From Hydrogenovibrio sp. UBA650 (lineage in GTDB: Bacteria > Pseudomonadota > Gammaproteobacteria > Thiomicrospirales > Thiomicrospiraceae), in contig DBOI01000148.1 of assembly GCA_002299245.1 (NCBI GenBank), forward strand, positions 9,333-23,796: DNA of 14,464 nt, in the 5' to 3' direction. The position numbers and the translations under genes were made by a program. Each line of letters begins with the position of its first letter. Positions within the stretch are counted from its first letter, which is position 1. Shown here one piece after another: positions 1 to 7,336 of this stretch. The notes below the pieces were generated by a model, which worked only from the letters and a program-made list of their open reading frames with translations, had not been told where the DNA came from and searched no databases.

Positions 1-1
1 C

Positions 2-139
2 GGCGTAGCAACATTCAAAAAACAAGAATCGCTAGAAGAGCTAACAGACCGCGCAGACAAAGCCTTATATGAAGCCAAAAACTCAGGTAGAAACATGGTC
101 AAAGGCGAACAAGACCTACCAACCACAGTACTAGATTAA
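2..139 (+). CDS. GGDEF-domain protein (diguanylate cyclase), 3' end only
   Basis: Only the last 45 codons are present; the gene begins upstream of the window. The visible peptide contains LTDRADKALYEAKNSGRN, the C-terminal signature helix of GGDEF domains, where the conserved ADxALYxAKxxGRN segment follows the catalytic GG(D/E)EF loop. Such domains make cyclic di-GMP from two GTP molecules. The active-site loop and any sensor domain lie outside the window, so catalytic competence cannot be judged. After the signature there is a short hydrophilic tail ending at TAA. The next gene starts 31 bases downstream on the same strand, with a weak terminator-like hairpin in between, so cotranscription with the GTPase gene is uncertain. 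Confidence 0.85.
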   Translation, partial: GVATFKKQESLEELTDRADKALYEAKNSGRNMVKGEQDLPTTVLD

Positions 140-160
140 GCAATCTTAAATTGTTTTTTT
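138..160 (+). terminator. weak terminator-like hairpin after the GGDEF gene
   Basis: A seven-pair stem (one G.T pair; bases 138-144 with 150-156) and a five-base loop run into seven consecutive T bases at 154-160. The stem is AT-rich, begins inside the TAA stop codon and uses part of the T run, so termination would be inefficient at best. It may simply be an AT-rich spacer. Confidence 0.3.
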
Positions 161-170
161 CCAAACTAAC

Positions 171-1259
171 ATGATCATTTCCGCTATTCAGAGCAAAATC
201 GCTGTTAACCTTGTTACAGGCACTCTTGGATCAGGAAAAACAACTCTACTCTTAAACCTCTTAAAACATAAACCTGCCAGCGAAAACTGGGGCATACTTG
301 TCAATGATTTTGGCGCCATCGGGATTGATGGCGCAATCCTAGAAACCGATAATGATTCGGTACAAGTTTCACAGATTCCAGGCGGCTGTATCTGTTGCAG
401 CGCCCTAACTGACTTCAAAACCACTATTCTTGAACTTACCAAAAAACAACACCTTGACAGAATCATTATCGAGCCATCGGGCCTCGGAGAGCCGGATAGT
501 ATTATCGACATTCTTCATAGCGCCGAATTCAAAAGTATATTTGAGGTACAGACTGTATTTGCAGTTTTAGATAGCTCAACTGCCAAAGTAGAACAGTTTG
601 ATCAACTCATGATTATGCGCAATCTCATTGAGGTGGCAGATATCATTATCTTTAACAAACAGGACATGGCTTCAAGAGAAAACACCACGGCCTTGAACCA
701 ATATTCAAAATTGTTGTATCCGCCTAAACTTGCCGTTATTAATACAACCCAATCGATAATTGACCCTAAGTTGATTTCTCTTGAGTCATTGAGTCAGAAA
801 AAAAACCACACAAGTCCTTTTACAATGCACCAACAAGAAAGGTCAAAAACTCAATTAACAGGCTTTGAAACGGATGACAATCAACAGGACCCTATTTTTG
901 ATGATTTCCAACCACCTGTCAGCTTGAAGGGCTTGAAGGATCGAAAAAGTAAAAAACAACTCAAGACTGTCTCTATTGGCTGGGCATTCAATAACGATAT
1001 TATTTTTGACTGGCAGAAGCTAGTCTCTCTGTTTGAAGAGCTCAATCAGACCCCTATTTCTAATAGCTCTCCGTTGCGAGCAAAAGGCGTTTTTAAGATC
1101 GGAGAACCAAGAATGCTGTTGCAGTGGGTAAAACAAAAACCTGTGACAAGAGATTATATTGCTTACAAACGTGATTCAAGGCTAGAAGTCTTACTTCCTC
1201 AAAGCAATAACTTTGATGTATGCGGGTTTGAATCTAAACTCGGTAAATGTCAAAAATAA
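171..1259 (+). CDS. COG0523 / CobW-type G3E-family metallochaperone GTPase, copy 1
   Basis: A 362-residue P-loop GTPase of the G3E family, whose members (CobW, YeiR/ZNG1, YjiA) use GTP to handle or insert metal ions, mostly zinc or cobalt. Seen in the protein: Walker A GTLGSGKTT (residues 17-25), the metal-binding CxCC motif GGCICC (C73, C75, C76), the EPSGLGEP switch region (about 101-108), the guanine-specificity NKQD (162-165), and a CobW C-terminal domain from about residue 265 containing SIGW and RAKGVF. The linker before that domain is hydrophilic with scattered His. The ATG at 171 aligns with the start of the paralogue at 1966, but no good Shine-Dalgarno sequence precedes it. The substrate metal is unknown. 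It is not placed in a cobalamin cluster, so the name cobW is not justified. Confidence 0.9.
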   Translation: MIISAIQSKIAVNLVTGTLGSGKTTLLLNLLKHKPASENWGILVNDFGAIGIDGAILETDNDSVQVSQIPGGCICCSALTDFKTTILELTKKQHLDRIIIEPSGLGEPDSIIDILHSAEFKSIFEVQTVFAVLDSSTAKVEQFDQLMIMRNLIEVADIIIFNKQDMASRENTTALNQYSKLLYPPKLAVINTTQSIIDPKLISLESLSQKKNHTSPFTMHQQERSKTQLTGFETDDNQQDPIFDDFQPPVSLKGLKDRKSKKQLKTVSIGWAFNNDIIFDWQKLVSLFEELNQTPISNSSPLRAKGVFKIGEPRMLLQWVKQKPVTRDYIAYKRDSRLEVLLPQSNNFDVCGFESKLGKCQK

Positions 1260-1321
1260 AACACAAAATCAGTAGCTCATTCTTACATATCTTTTGTATC
1301 TGTTTGCAAACCCTTGTTCTT

Positions 1322-1350
1322 AAAGGCTTGTACTGATTGCAAGCTTTTTT
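1322..1350 (+). terminator. possible intrinsic terminator after GTPase copy 1
   Basis: A nine-pair stem (1322-1330 with 1340-1348, one G.T pair) surrounds a nine-base loop. The core GCTTG/CAAGC is perfect, and six T bases follow at 1345-1350, three of which close the stem. It lies 63 bases after the stop codon of the first GTPase gene. The GC content of the stem is modest, so strength is uncertain. Confidence 0.45.
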
Positions 1351-1423
1351 ACAACTTTATTGCATAGAAATAACTTTGGCAAAATAAAAAAAACTATTTT
1401 GATTTGACATTTACCCCACAGAG

Positions 1424-1432
1424 TTATCCACA
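1424..1432 (+). promoter_or_regulatory. DnaA-box consensus word TTATCCACA
   Basis: A perfect TTATCCACA match sits in the intergenic region, three bases after a CCCCACA that resembles a degenerate second box. Tandem boxes in similar context are known from bacterial replication origins. A single perfect nonamer is expected by chance about every 130 kb counting both strands, so it is notable but not proof of DnaA binding. No dnaA, dnaN or other origin gene is nearby. Confidence 0.35.
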
Positions 1433-1741
1433 GGCACGGGAAAACAATCAGTTACGGCTACATTCTATTAATCAACTGAAATTTACACTCTATTGAAATC
1501 CCTATAGTAAAACGTGTCTCCACAAGCAGCAAAACCAAAAAACACAACATATAGTACTTAGAAAATCCAAAAACACTATATGCAAAATTTAAATAATATA
1601 CATTATTGTTTAGGTCAAGTGCTCGCTAAACAAAAAAACCAAAAAAACTCTAAGCCCATGAAATCACTAAACAATCTTTTCGAGGATAACTTTTGGCATT
1701 TCTATACATTTATTCACATTGCATGCAAAAACAAGTTTTTG

Positions 1742-1762
1742 GCCAATTTCAAGAGAATTGGC
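1742..1762. repeat. short inverted repeat, 7-base arms
   Basis: Perfect arms GCCAATT (1742-1748) and AATTGGC (1756-1762) surround a seven-base spacer. No T run follows, so it is not a terminator. It could be an operator for the GTPase gene 200 bases downstream or a chance palindrome. It is immediately followed by one of the AGGCCT words described separately. Confidence 0.4.
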
Positions 1763-1965
1763 AGGCCTGTTTATTACAGAAATATGACAACAATACGATT
1801 AAAACTGTTGTTAATTAACTTCAGCAATCTTTATCAAAGACTAATGAAGTCCTTTCTTGTTTATTGCATAATGAAGCTTCAAAGAAGTTTCAAATTCAGG
1901 ATTGCCGCCACCTCGATTTCAGCAGGAGCGGAGTCTAAGAGAGTATTGCATTAAGGTGTTTTTTC

Positions 1966-3063
1966 GTGCTGTTTAAAATTCAAAAAAAAATCGCACTTAA
2001 TCTAGTAACCGGGACACTTGGTGCGGGCAAGACGACAATGCTCAAAAACCTACTAAAACAGAAGCCTGAAAATGAGAAATGGGCAATTCTGGTCAATGAG
2101 TTTGGGGCAATCGGTATTGATGGCGCCATACTGAATAGTGAAAGTAATTCGATACAAATATCAGAGATTCCAGGAGGCTGTATTTGCTGTACCGCTCAAA
2201 CTGACTTCAAAGCAGTCATAGATGAGTTGGTAAAAGAATTCCCTCTCGACCGAATTTTTATAGAACCGACAGGCCTCGGAGAGCCCGGTTCAATGGTCGA
2301 TATGTTACAAAGCAAAGATTTTCAAAAACGCTTCGAAGTGCAAACCGTATTTGCGGTTTTGGATAGTTGCACCGCCAAACCGGAACATTTTGAGAAATTC
2401 TTTCTAATGCATGATTTAATTGAGGTTGCTGATGTCGTGGTGCTTAATAAGCAAGATATGGATTGCGACGAAAATATTGAGATTCTCAATAACTACCTGA
2501 ACAAGCTATACCCTCCAAAATCAGCGATTATAAATACCAGTCAATCCGTTGTAGATGTCGAACTAATATCTCTAGACTCAATTAACAAAGCAAAAGCCAA
2601 GGATGACTTTGTATCGGCAAACAATCTCGAGAGCTCACATCACCAGCCGCATAATCCGAAAGCTAGTGGTGAAATTGATCACGCCTTCGATGGCTTTCAA
2701 GCGCCAAAGGCATTAAAGGGTATTTTAAAACGTAAAAGTCTTAAACAACTGGACACCCTCTCTGTCGGCTGGGTATTTGAAAACAGCATCACCTTTAACC
2801 ATAAGAAACTGAGCAAGTTATTTCAAACTCTGCAAGAATTGGAGTTCAACGATCAAACCCCACTAAGAGCCAAAGGGGTATTCCACACCGACCGCGCGTG
2901 GTCTCTATTCCAATGGGTTAAAACCAAACCTTTCACAATTGATGCTGTTGCCTATCGACGCGATTCCAGATTCGAAATTCTACTGCCTCAAAACACCGAT
3001 TTCGATATCCAGAAGTTTGAAATTGAGCTGAGTAGATGTATCAATTCATCACTATTCAGCTAG
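1966..3063 (+). CDS. COG0523 / CobW-type G3E-family metallochaperone GTPase, copy 2
   Basis: A 365-residue paralogue of the protein encoded at 171-1259; over the GTPase domain more than half of the positions are identical by eye. It has Walker A GTLGAGKTT (16-24), CxCC in GGCICC (C72, C74, C75), EPTGLGEP (100-107), NKQD (161-164) and a CobW C-terminal domain with SVGW and RAKGVF (about 265-345). The interdomain linker carries a small His cluster, SSHHQPHN (H225, H226, H229), of the kind that binds metal in this family. Start is GTG at 1966, supported by TAAGGTG at 1952-1958 with seven bases of spacing. A long noncoding stretch precedes it, so it is probably transcribed separately from copy 1. 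Which metal it handles cannot be read from the sequence. Confidence 0.9.
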   Translation: MLFKIQKKIALNLVTGTLGAGKTTMLKNLLKQKPENEKWAILVNEFGAIGIDGAILNSESNSIQISEIPGGCICCTAQTDFKAVIDELVKEFPLDRIFIEPTGLGEPGSMVDMLQSKDFQKRFEVQTVFAVLDSCTAKPEHFEKFFLMHDLIEVADVVVLNKQDMDCDENIEILNNYLNKLYPPKSAIINTSQSVVDVELISLDSINKAKAKDDFVSANNLESSHHQPHNPKASGEIDHAFDGFQAPKALKGILKRKSLKQLDTLSVGWVFENSITFNHKKLSKLFQTLQELEFNDQTPLRAKGVFHTDRAWSLFQWVKTKPFTIDAVAYRRDSRFEILLPQNTDFDIQKFEIELSRCINSSLFS

Positions 3064-3116
3064 ATAGAAATATATAGTTTTAACGCCAAGCGAAGCTGGG
3101 TAAAGAGAGCTGAGAA

Positions 3117-4028
3117 CTAGAGAATCTCGGGGAACTTTGGCCAGTCATAGTCCTCATGACCAACAGCAATAAAGAAGGGGTTTAACAAAGACTCGGTCTG
3201 GACATATTCGAGAGGATGGCCTGCGGCATTCAATACAGCACCGCCTGCGGCCTCTAGCACACATTGTGCTGCCGCCGTATCCCACAAAGAAGTTGGCCCG
3301 AAGCGAGGATATATATCCGCCTTACCTTCAGCGACTAAACAAGTTTTAAGCGCAGACCCCATTTTCACTTTAGTGTAATTGCCTAATTGTCCCATAAAAT
3401 GTTGTAGCGCGGCGCCATGACGACGACTCACAGCCACTCTAAAGGGCAGATTCTGCTCAACTCTGATTTCAGGATGCTCCGCTACGTTAACTGGCTGCGC
3501 ATCATTTAATTGTTGAGTCCAATCAAACTCAAATGGTTTATCGGTTAATTGAAGGCCTGCTATTTTTTTTGCAATCTGGATCTCTGTAGAGTCATCCAGC
3601 GAAGCGCTTAAGCCAACATAAAAATCACCACTTTCAGGGCCATAAACCACTCCCAAAACAGGGTGATGCTGATGAATTAAAGCGATATTAACACTGTATT
3701 CACCAGTTCCAGTGATAAACTCCTTGGTACCATCTAAAGGATCAACCAGCCAGTAGGTCTGCCAACTTTTCCTCTCATCAAACGGGACTCCAGCGACGCT
3801 CTCTTCAGTAACCATTGGGATTTCTGAGTCAATCGACTTCAACTCTTGACATATAAAGCGATCCGCAGCCTGGTCGGCAGCAGTTACAGGAGAGCCATCT
3901 TGCTTATGTTCAATCGAGACCTCATCGTCCTGATGATAGAAACCGGAGATTTTCTGACCGGCCTCATAGGTAATACGACATACTTGAGGCAACAACTCAT
4001 CGAGCAGCGTCTTATTGGTCAATTGCAT
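3117..4028 (-). CDS. cysQ: 3'(2'),5'-bisphosphate nucleotidase CysQ
   Basis: An inositol-monophosphatase-fold enzyme that converts 3'-phosphoadenosine 5'-phosphate to AMP, removing the by-product of sulfate assimilation; metal-dependent. Seen in order: TAADQAAD (about 49-56), the metal-ligand EES (75-77), the family signature DPLDGTKEF (96-104), VAVSRRHG (198-205), and GPTSLWDTAAAQ with the final metal Asp (W249-D250). The protein has 303 residues, longer than the roughly 250 of E. coli CysQ; the extra 30 or so lie between about 140 and 195. The ATG at 4028 is preferred because it overlaps the nudE stop codon as TGATG, the usual sign of translational coupling. An in-frame TTG one codon upstream is less likely. 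It is second in a nudE-cysQ operon. Confidence 0.93.
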   Translation of the reverse strand: MQLTNKTLLDELLPQVCRITYEAGQKISGFYHQDDEVSIEHKQDGSPVTAADQAADRFICQELKSIDSEIPMVTEESVAGVPFDERKSWQTYWLVDPLDGTKEFITGTGEYSVNIALIHQHHPVLGVVYGPESGDFYVGLSASLDDSTEIQIAKKIAGLQLTDKPFEFDWTQQLNDAQPVNVAEHPEIRVEQNLPFRVAVSRRHGAALQHFMGQLGNYTKVKMGSALKTCLVAEGKADIYPRFGPTSLWDTAAAQCVLEAAGGAVLNAAGHPLEYVQTESLLNPFFIAVGHEDYDWPKFPEIL

Positions 4029-4588
4029 CAAATGAAATTCTTTTCTTTTAGAACCAGCATAAGAGCCGCATAAGCACGACCTTCGGTAAAGTCGGGATGA
4101 GAGATCAAATCATGCCATTCTGACAGATGCCACTTAATCACCTCAAGCGGTTCAGGTTCATCACCTTCGGCTATTTTAGGTTCCAAACCGGTTGCCAATA
4201 CGATATCGGTTTCATGGGTCATGTAACCCGCAGCTAAACTCAGCGAATCCAAAAGCCGAACTTCCTGAGGAAGATGCCCTATCTCTTCTTGGCTTTCGCG
4301 AATGCTAGCTTCTTTCCAAGTCTCACCAGGATCAACCTTCCCTTTGGGAAACCCAAGTTCATAACGCCCAACACCAGCAGCATATTCTCTAATCAATAAA
4401 ATATGATCATCATCCAATAAAGGAATAATCAATACTGCGCCATTTGAGTTTGAGATCAGACGCTCATAGATAACCTTGGAGCCATTAGAAAACTCCAGTT
4501 GTTGAGATTGAACCGTAAAAATCCGCGACTTTGCTTCAATGTTTTCGGCTAAAATAGTGGGCGCTTGTTTTGAGTGATTGTTGACCAT
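4028..4588 (-). CDS. nudE: ADP compounds hydrolase NudE (Nudix hydrolase)
   Basis: This Nudix enzyme hydrolyses ADP-linked compounds such as ADP-ribose, Ap3A and NADH. The protein has 186 residues, the same length as E. coli NudE, and matches it from the N-terminus (SRIFTVQSQQLEFSNG, about 21-36). The Nudix box is complete: G-x5-E-x7-REsqEEIG within GKVDPGETWKEASIRESQEE. The family-typical IREYAAGVGRYELGFPKG and EGDEPEPL segments are present. The ATG at 4588 lies 51 bases from the start of the divergent yrfG gene, so the two share a short bidirectional promoter region. A weak GAG at suitable spacing is the only Shine-Dalgarno candidate. Association of nudE with cysQ and yrfG is known in pseudomonads and supports the call. 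Confidence 0.93.
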   Translation of the reverse strand: MVNNHSKQAPTILAENIEAKSRIFTVQSQQLEFSNGSKVIYERLISNSNGAVLIIPLLDDDHILLIREYAAGVGRYELGFPKGKVDPGETWKEASIRESQEEIGHLPQEVRLLDSLSLAAGYMTHETDIVLATGLEPKIAEGDEPEPLEVIKWHLSEWHDLISHPDFTEGRAYAALMLVLKEKNFI

Positions 4589-4639
4589 ACAAATGACTCA
4601 ATTGAAAATATCTATTCATCATACGCTAAGGACTATTAA

Positions 4640-5320
4640 TTGCCAATGTCGTCTAACCATACATCCCCACAAATTAACTGGAATCAAATTGATACGGTTC
4701 TACTTGATATGGATGGCACTCTGCTTGACTTGCACTTCGACTGGCACTTTTGGATGGAGTTCTTGCCGCAAACCTATGCTGAAAAAAATCAACTGAGTAT
4801 CGAACAAGCAAAACAAGTTATTCACGCAAAGGTTCACGCCGAAAAAGGCACTTTGAATTGGTACTGCCTCGACTACTGGACAGCTGAACTCGATCTACCT
4901 GTAGCCGCCCTAAAGCACGAAATGAAACACCAGATTCAAGTTCACCCTGAAGTCATGAACTTCTTAGCCAGGCTGCAACAGTTAAACAAGAACGTAATTA
5001 TGGTCACTAATGCACACCGAGACAGCCTGGCCGTGAAACTCGAGATGACTGAAATTGGTGATCATTTTGACCTAATGGTTTCAGCACACGACTACGGCAC
5101 CCCAAAAGAAGATATTGCCATCTGGTCACACCTGAGAAACACGGTGCACTACAATCCCAACAGAACGCTATTAATTGACGACAACACTCATGCATTGAGA
5201 ACTGCACAGGCCTATGGAATCCGTCATTTGCTATGCCCGATTCATGTCAGCCCAAATATGGATTTGGTCGATCCGGAGGGGTTTCCAGCATTCAAGAGCT
5301 ATGCTGAGATCATGCCTTAG
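4640..5320 (+). CDS. yrfG: GMP/IMP nucleotidase YrfG (HAD superfamily)
   Basis: A HAD-type 5'-nucleotidase matching E. coli YrfG closely, for example DTVLLDMDGTLLDLHFD and TLNWYCLDYW. HAD motifs, numbered from the TTG start: I DMDGT with nucleophile D23 and D25; II T123 in VTNA; III K156 in TPKED; IV D180-D181 in LIDDN. It dephosphorylates purine mononucleotides in the cytoplasm. Start choice: TAAGGA at 4627-4632 gives seven bases of spacing to TTG at 4640 but 13 to the ATG at 4646, so the TTG start is preferred. The ATG would shorten the protein by two residues. It is divergent from nudE and ends 13 bases from the end of the convergent tpm gene. Confidence 0.92.
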   Translation: MPMSSNHTSPQINWNQIDTVLLDMDGTLLDLHFDWHFWMEFLPQTYAEKNQLSIEQAKQVIHAKVHAEKGTLNWYCLDYWTAELDLPVAALKHEMKHQIQVHPEVMNFLARLQQLNKNVIMVTNAHRDSLAVKLEMTEIGDHFDLMVSAHDYGTPKEDIAIWSHLRNTVHYNPNRTLLIDDNTHALRTAQAYGIRHLLCPIHVSPNMDLVDPEGFPAFKSYAEIMP

Positions 5321-5333
5321 CGAAAACACTGAA

Positions 5334-5957
5334 CTATTTAATTAAAAACACTTTTTCCAAGGCTTCAACACCTTTCCGATTTAAATTCGATTCTTCAACT
5401 TTTTCAATATCAAACCCAGTATAGAGCTCCCTGACCTCATTTTCAGAGACAGAGAACGGCGGGCCTTGCAATTTCGATTGATCGTACTCCATGGTCACCA
5501 GCAGTTGCCTGGTACCAGTTGGCAAAATAGATTTTAGATGATTCACATACAGCTTGCGCATCTCAGGAGGCAGAGCAACCAAAGCAGCACGATCATAGAC
5601 AACCGAAACCTTGTCGCAATGCGCGGAGGTCAAATCAAAAAAGTCGCCACACAGCAGAGTCATTGACGGTAACTCATAACCGCAGTAGTTTTCTGATCGA
5701 TGCGGCTTGGCATCAATTCCGTTTTCAATAAGAAACTCATCCAAAGCTTTTTGGCTAAGCTCAACACCAAGAACTTCATGCCCCTGTTGTGCCAGCCAAA
5801 CCATATCCAGGCTTTTTCCACACAGCGGCACCAAGACTTTTTCATCACCATTTAAACCGAGTTTTTGCCAGTGATTTTTCAAATAGGCATTGATATCCGC
5901 CTGGTGAAACCCAACTATTCCGCTTTCCCACATGTCGTGCCAAAAGTCCGCTTCCAT
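5334..5957 (-). CDS. tpm: thiopurine S-methyltransferase, bacterial type
   Basis: A 207-residue SAM-dependent methyltransferase of the bacterial TPMT family, slightly shorter than the usual 215-220 residues. Landmarks: WESGIVGFHQ (10-19), the SAM-binding VLVPLCGKSLDM (41-52), the acidic end of strand beta2 in VLGVELS (62-68), CGDFFDL (103-109), VYDRAALVALPP (120-131) and LQGPPFSV (163-170). Family members S-methylate thiopurines in vitro and are linked in bacteria to methylation of selenium and tellurium oxyanions; the natural substrate here is unknown. Start is ATG at 5957; AAGG lies 12 bases upstream, which is long spacing. It is a single gene, tail-to-tail with yrfG and divergent from the thioredoxin-fold gene at 6060. 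Confidence 0.92.
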   Translation of the reverse strand: MEADFWHDMWESGIVGFHQADINAYLKNHWQKLGLNGDEKVLVPLCGKSLDMVWLAQQGHEVLGVELSQKALDEFLIENGIDAKPHRSENYCGYELPSMTLLCGDFFDLTSAHCDKVSVVYDRAALVALPPEMRKLYVNHLKSILPTGTRQLLVTMEYDQSKLQGPPFSVSENEVRELYTGFDIEKVEESNLNRKGVEALEKVFLIK

Positions 5958-6059
5958 TTTTGATTTATACCTTATAATTGCTATCTAAATTTCGCTGTAT
6001 TCTAGCACAGCAAATGTTCACAAATTTCGAACAGAGCATTATCAAAAAAATAGAAAATT

Positions 6060-6596
6060 ATGGCTACAGAACAACAGACAAAACCCGTCAAAATCTGGCA
6101 AAAAAACTGGGTACAAAACCTCCTCTGGGTGGTGGCGTTTATCGCTATCTATTTAACAGTGCGTCCATTTATGCAGGGCGATGTTATTCAAGGTGAAGCA
6201 CCAATAATGCAAGTCACATCAATCACAGGCAAAGAGATTGATCTGCAACAGCTCACTCAACAAGACGAACCTGTTCTGGTTCATATTTGGGCGACCTGGT
6301 GTCCAATCTGTGAAGTCAGCAAGGGCGGAGTTGAGTCGATTGCCGAAGACTACAAAGTCATTAATATCGCAACCCAATCAGCCGACAGTGAACAACTGCT
6401 GGAATACGCCAGACAAAATCAGATGAATCCCGATATTATCGTCAATGACCTTGAAGGCAAATGGATGAAAACCTTCGGTTCCAAAGCAGTTCCAGCTGAC
6501 TTTATTATTTCTCCCGACGGTAGGATTGAGTATGTAGAAGTTGGCTTTACTACTTCAATCGGTTTACGTATTCGTCTCTGGCTGGCCAGCTTATAA
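6060..6596 (+). CDS. membrane-anchored thioredoxin-fold protein disulfide oxidoreductase (TlpA/ScsD-like)
   Basis: The protein has 178 residues. A basic N-terminus is followed by one transmembrane anchor (about 20-38, LLWVVAFIAIYLTV) and a periplasmic thioredoxin domain. The active site is WATWCPIC with C81 and C84, and the expected cis-proline site is AVPADF (P145). This architecture fits TlpA/ScsD-type proteins, which reduce or shuffle disulfides in exported proteins. The partner is not identifiable; no DsbD-like or cytochrome c maturation gene is present. A TATAAT word at 5973-5978 could be a -10 element, but there is no good -35. The ATG at 6060 has only an A-rich leader. It is the first gene of a likely four-gene operon; the next starts 11 bases after its stop. 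Confidence 0.85.
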   Translation: MATEQQTKPVKIWQKNWVQNLLWVVAFIAIYLTVRPFMQGDVIQGEAPIMQVTSITGKEIDLQQLTQQDEPVLVHIWATWCPICEVSKGGVESIAEDYKVINIATQSADSEQLLEYARQNQMNPDIIVNDLEGKWMKTFGSKAVPADFIISPDGRIEYVEVGFTTSIGLRIRLWLASL

Positions 6597-6607
6597 AGTA
6601 AAAAGCT

Positions 6608-7321
6608 TTGAAGTTTGACGGCGAGATTATTCACAGTGAACGAGACCAGTACGGTCTCATTCAAGTGGTAGACACCCCCACTACACGCAAACTCTATTTT
6701 GACTCGCCCATTGAACAGAGTTGTCTCTATCTCAACGCGCCGATGACGCTTAATTTTGAATACCAGCAAAAGATCATTGAACTGTTGCTGGCCTTTGCAG
6801 CAAATTGCAAAAACAACAGGCCTATTCGTGTCTTAATGCTGGGCATGGGCGGTGGTTCTATCGCTCACCATCTATTTCAAAGTTATGCAGGCCTGCAAAT
6901 GACCGTGGTGGAACTTCGTCAGGCCGTAATTGATTGCGCCTACCGCTTCTTTCAACTTCCCGACGAACCTGAAATAGAAGTTGTTCAGGCCAATGCCATT
7001 GACTATATCGCTCACAACCAGCATGCCTATGATGCAATTATTGTCGATATATTTGATGCCAATGGTCTGCCATCAGAAATCAGTCAACCAGCGTTTTTAA
7101 CAGGCCTGTTAAAAAATATAAAAACACCCGGCAGTCTGATTTTAAACCTCTGGTTTGAATGGGATACAAAACAGCCCAGCGGTAAACCTATTCCCACCGA
7201 AGAGACACAAGCTATTCTCAAACATTTTCAAAACCTCAATGATCAAGATTCCCACTACCAACTTAACCGCTATAATATTCAATCCAGTCAAAACCTTATC
7301 CTTGAGATATTGAAAAAATAA
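6608..7321 (+). CDS. spermidine-synthase-fold protein (polyamine aminopropyltransferase-like), function uncertain
   Basis: The protein has 237 residues. An N-terminal beta region (QYGLIQVVDT...RKLYFD, about 14-32) is followed by a Rossmann SAM/dcSAM-binding domain: VLMLGMGGGSIAHHL (75-89), E102 at the end of strand beta2, an AIDY motif (130-133), and DIFDANGLP (147-155), the position of the DxxDPxGP loop of spermidine synthases. The glycine loop is GMGGGSI rather than the GGGDG of true spermidine synthases, and the protein is about 40-50 residues shorter, so polyamine synthesis is not assured. TTG at 6608 is the start by necessity: an in-frame stop lies three codons upstream and the first ATG would remove 45 residues. 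It probably shares an operon with the thioredoxin-fold gene and uup. Confidence 0.75.
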   Translation: MKFDGEIIHSERDQYGLIQVVDTPTTRKLYFDSPIEQSCLYLNAPMTLNFEYQQKIIELLLAFAANCKNNRPIRVLMLGMGGGSIAHHLFQSYAGLQMTVVELRQAVIDCAYRFFQLPDEPEIEVVQANAIDYIAHNQHAYDAIIVDIFDANGLPSEISQPAFLTGLLKNIKTPGSLILNLWFEWDTKQPSGKPIPTEETQAILKHFQNLNDQDSHYQLNRYNIQSSQNLILEILKK

Positions 7322-7336
7322 TTACGGAACATCTGC

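Larger units (their letters stand above)
1260..1965. other. AT-rich intergenic region of about 700 bases between the two GTPase paralogues
   Basis: No convincing gene was found here. The only long open frame (1580-1954, plus strand) has no ribosome binding site, a composition typical of translated AT-rich noncoding DNA, and no recognisable domain. The region holds a possible terminator near 1322-1350, a DnaA-box word at 1424-1432, a second relaxed DnaA-box match (TTATTCACA, 1710-1718), a hairpin at 1742-1762 and a palindrome GTTAATTAAC at 1810-1819. The last stretch, about 1898-1945, is clearly more GC-rich than its surroundings and may be a relic of another gene. Any promoter for the second GTPase gene should lie here; I could not single out a good -35/-10 pair. 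Confidence 0.6.

Noticed and set aside
1580..1954. A 124-codon open frame in the spacer between the two GTPase genes
   Set aside because: There is no ribosome binding site, no recognisable domain, an amino acid make-up like translated AT-rich noncoding DNA, and its end lies against the Shine-Dalgarno of the next gene.
1260..1965. Zur-type operator for the metallochaperone genes
   Set aside because: I looked for a GTTATAATATAAC-like palindrome and found only short, unrelated palindromes such as GTTAATTAAC (1810-1819).
3064..3116. Bidirectional terminator between the convergent GTPase and cysQ genes
   Set aside because: No stable stem with a T tract could be found in these 53 bases.
4029..4031. 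TTG start one codon upstream of the cysQ ATG
   Set aside because: The ATG at 4028 overlaps the nudE stop as TGATG, the more usual coupled start.
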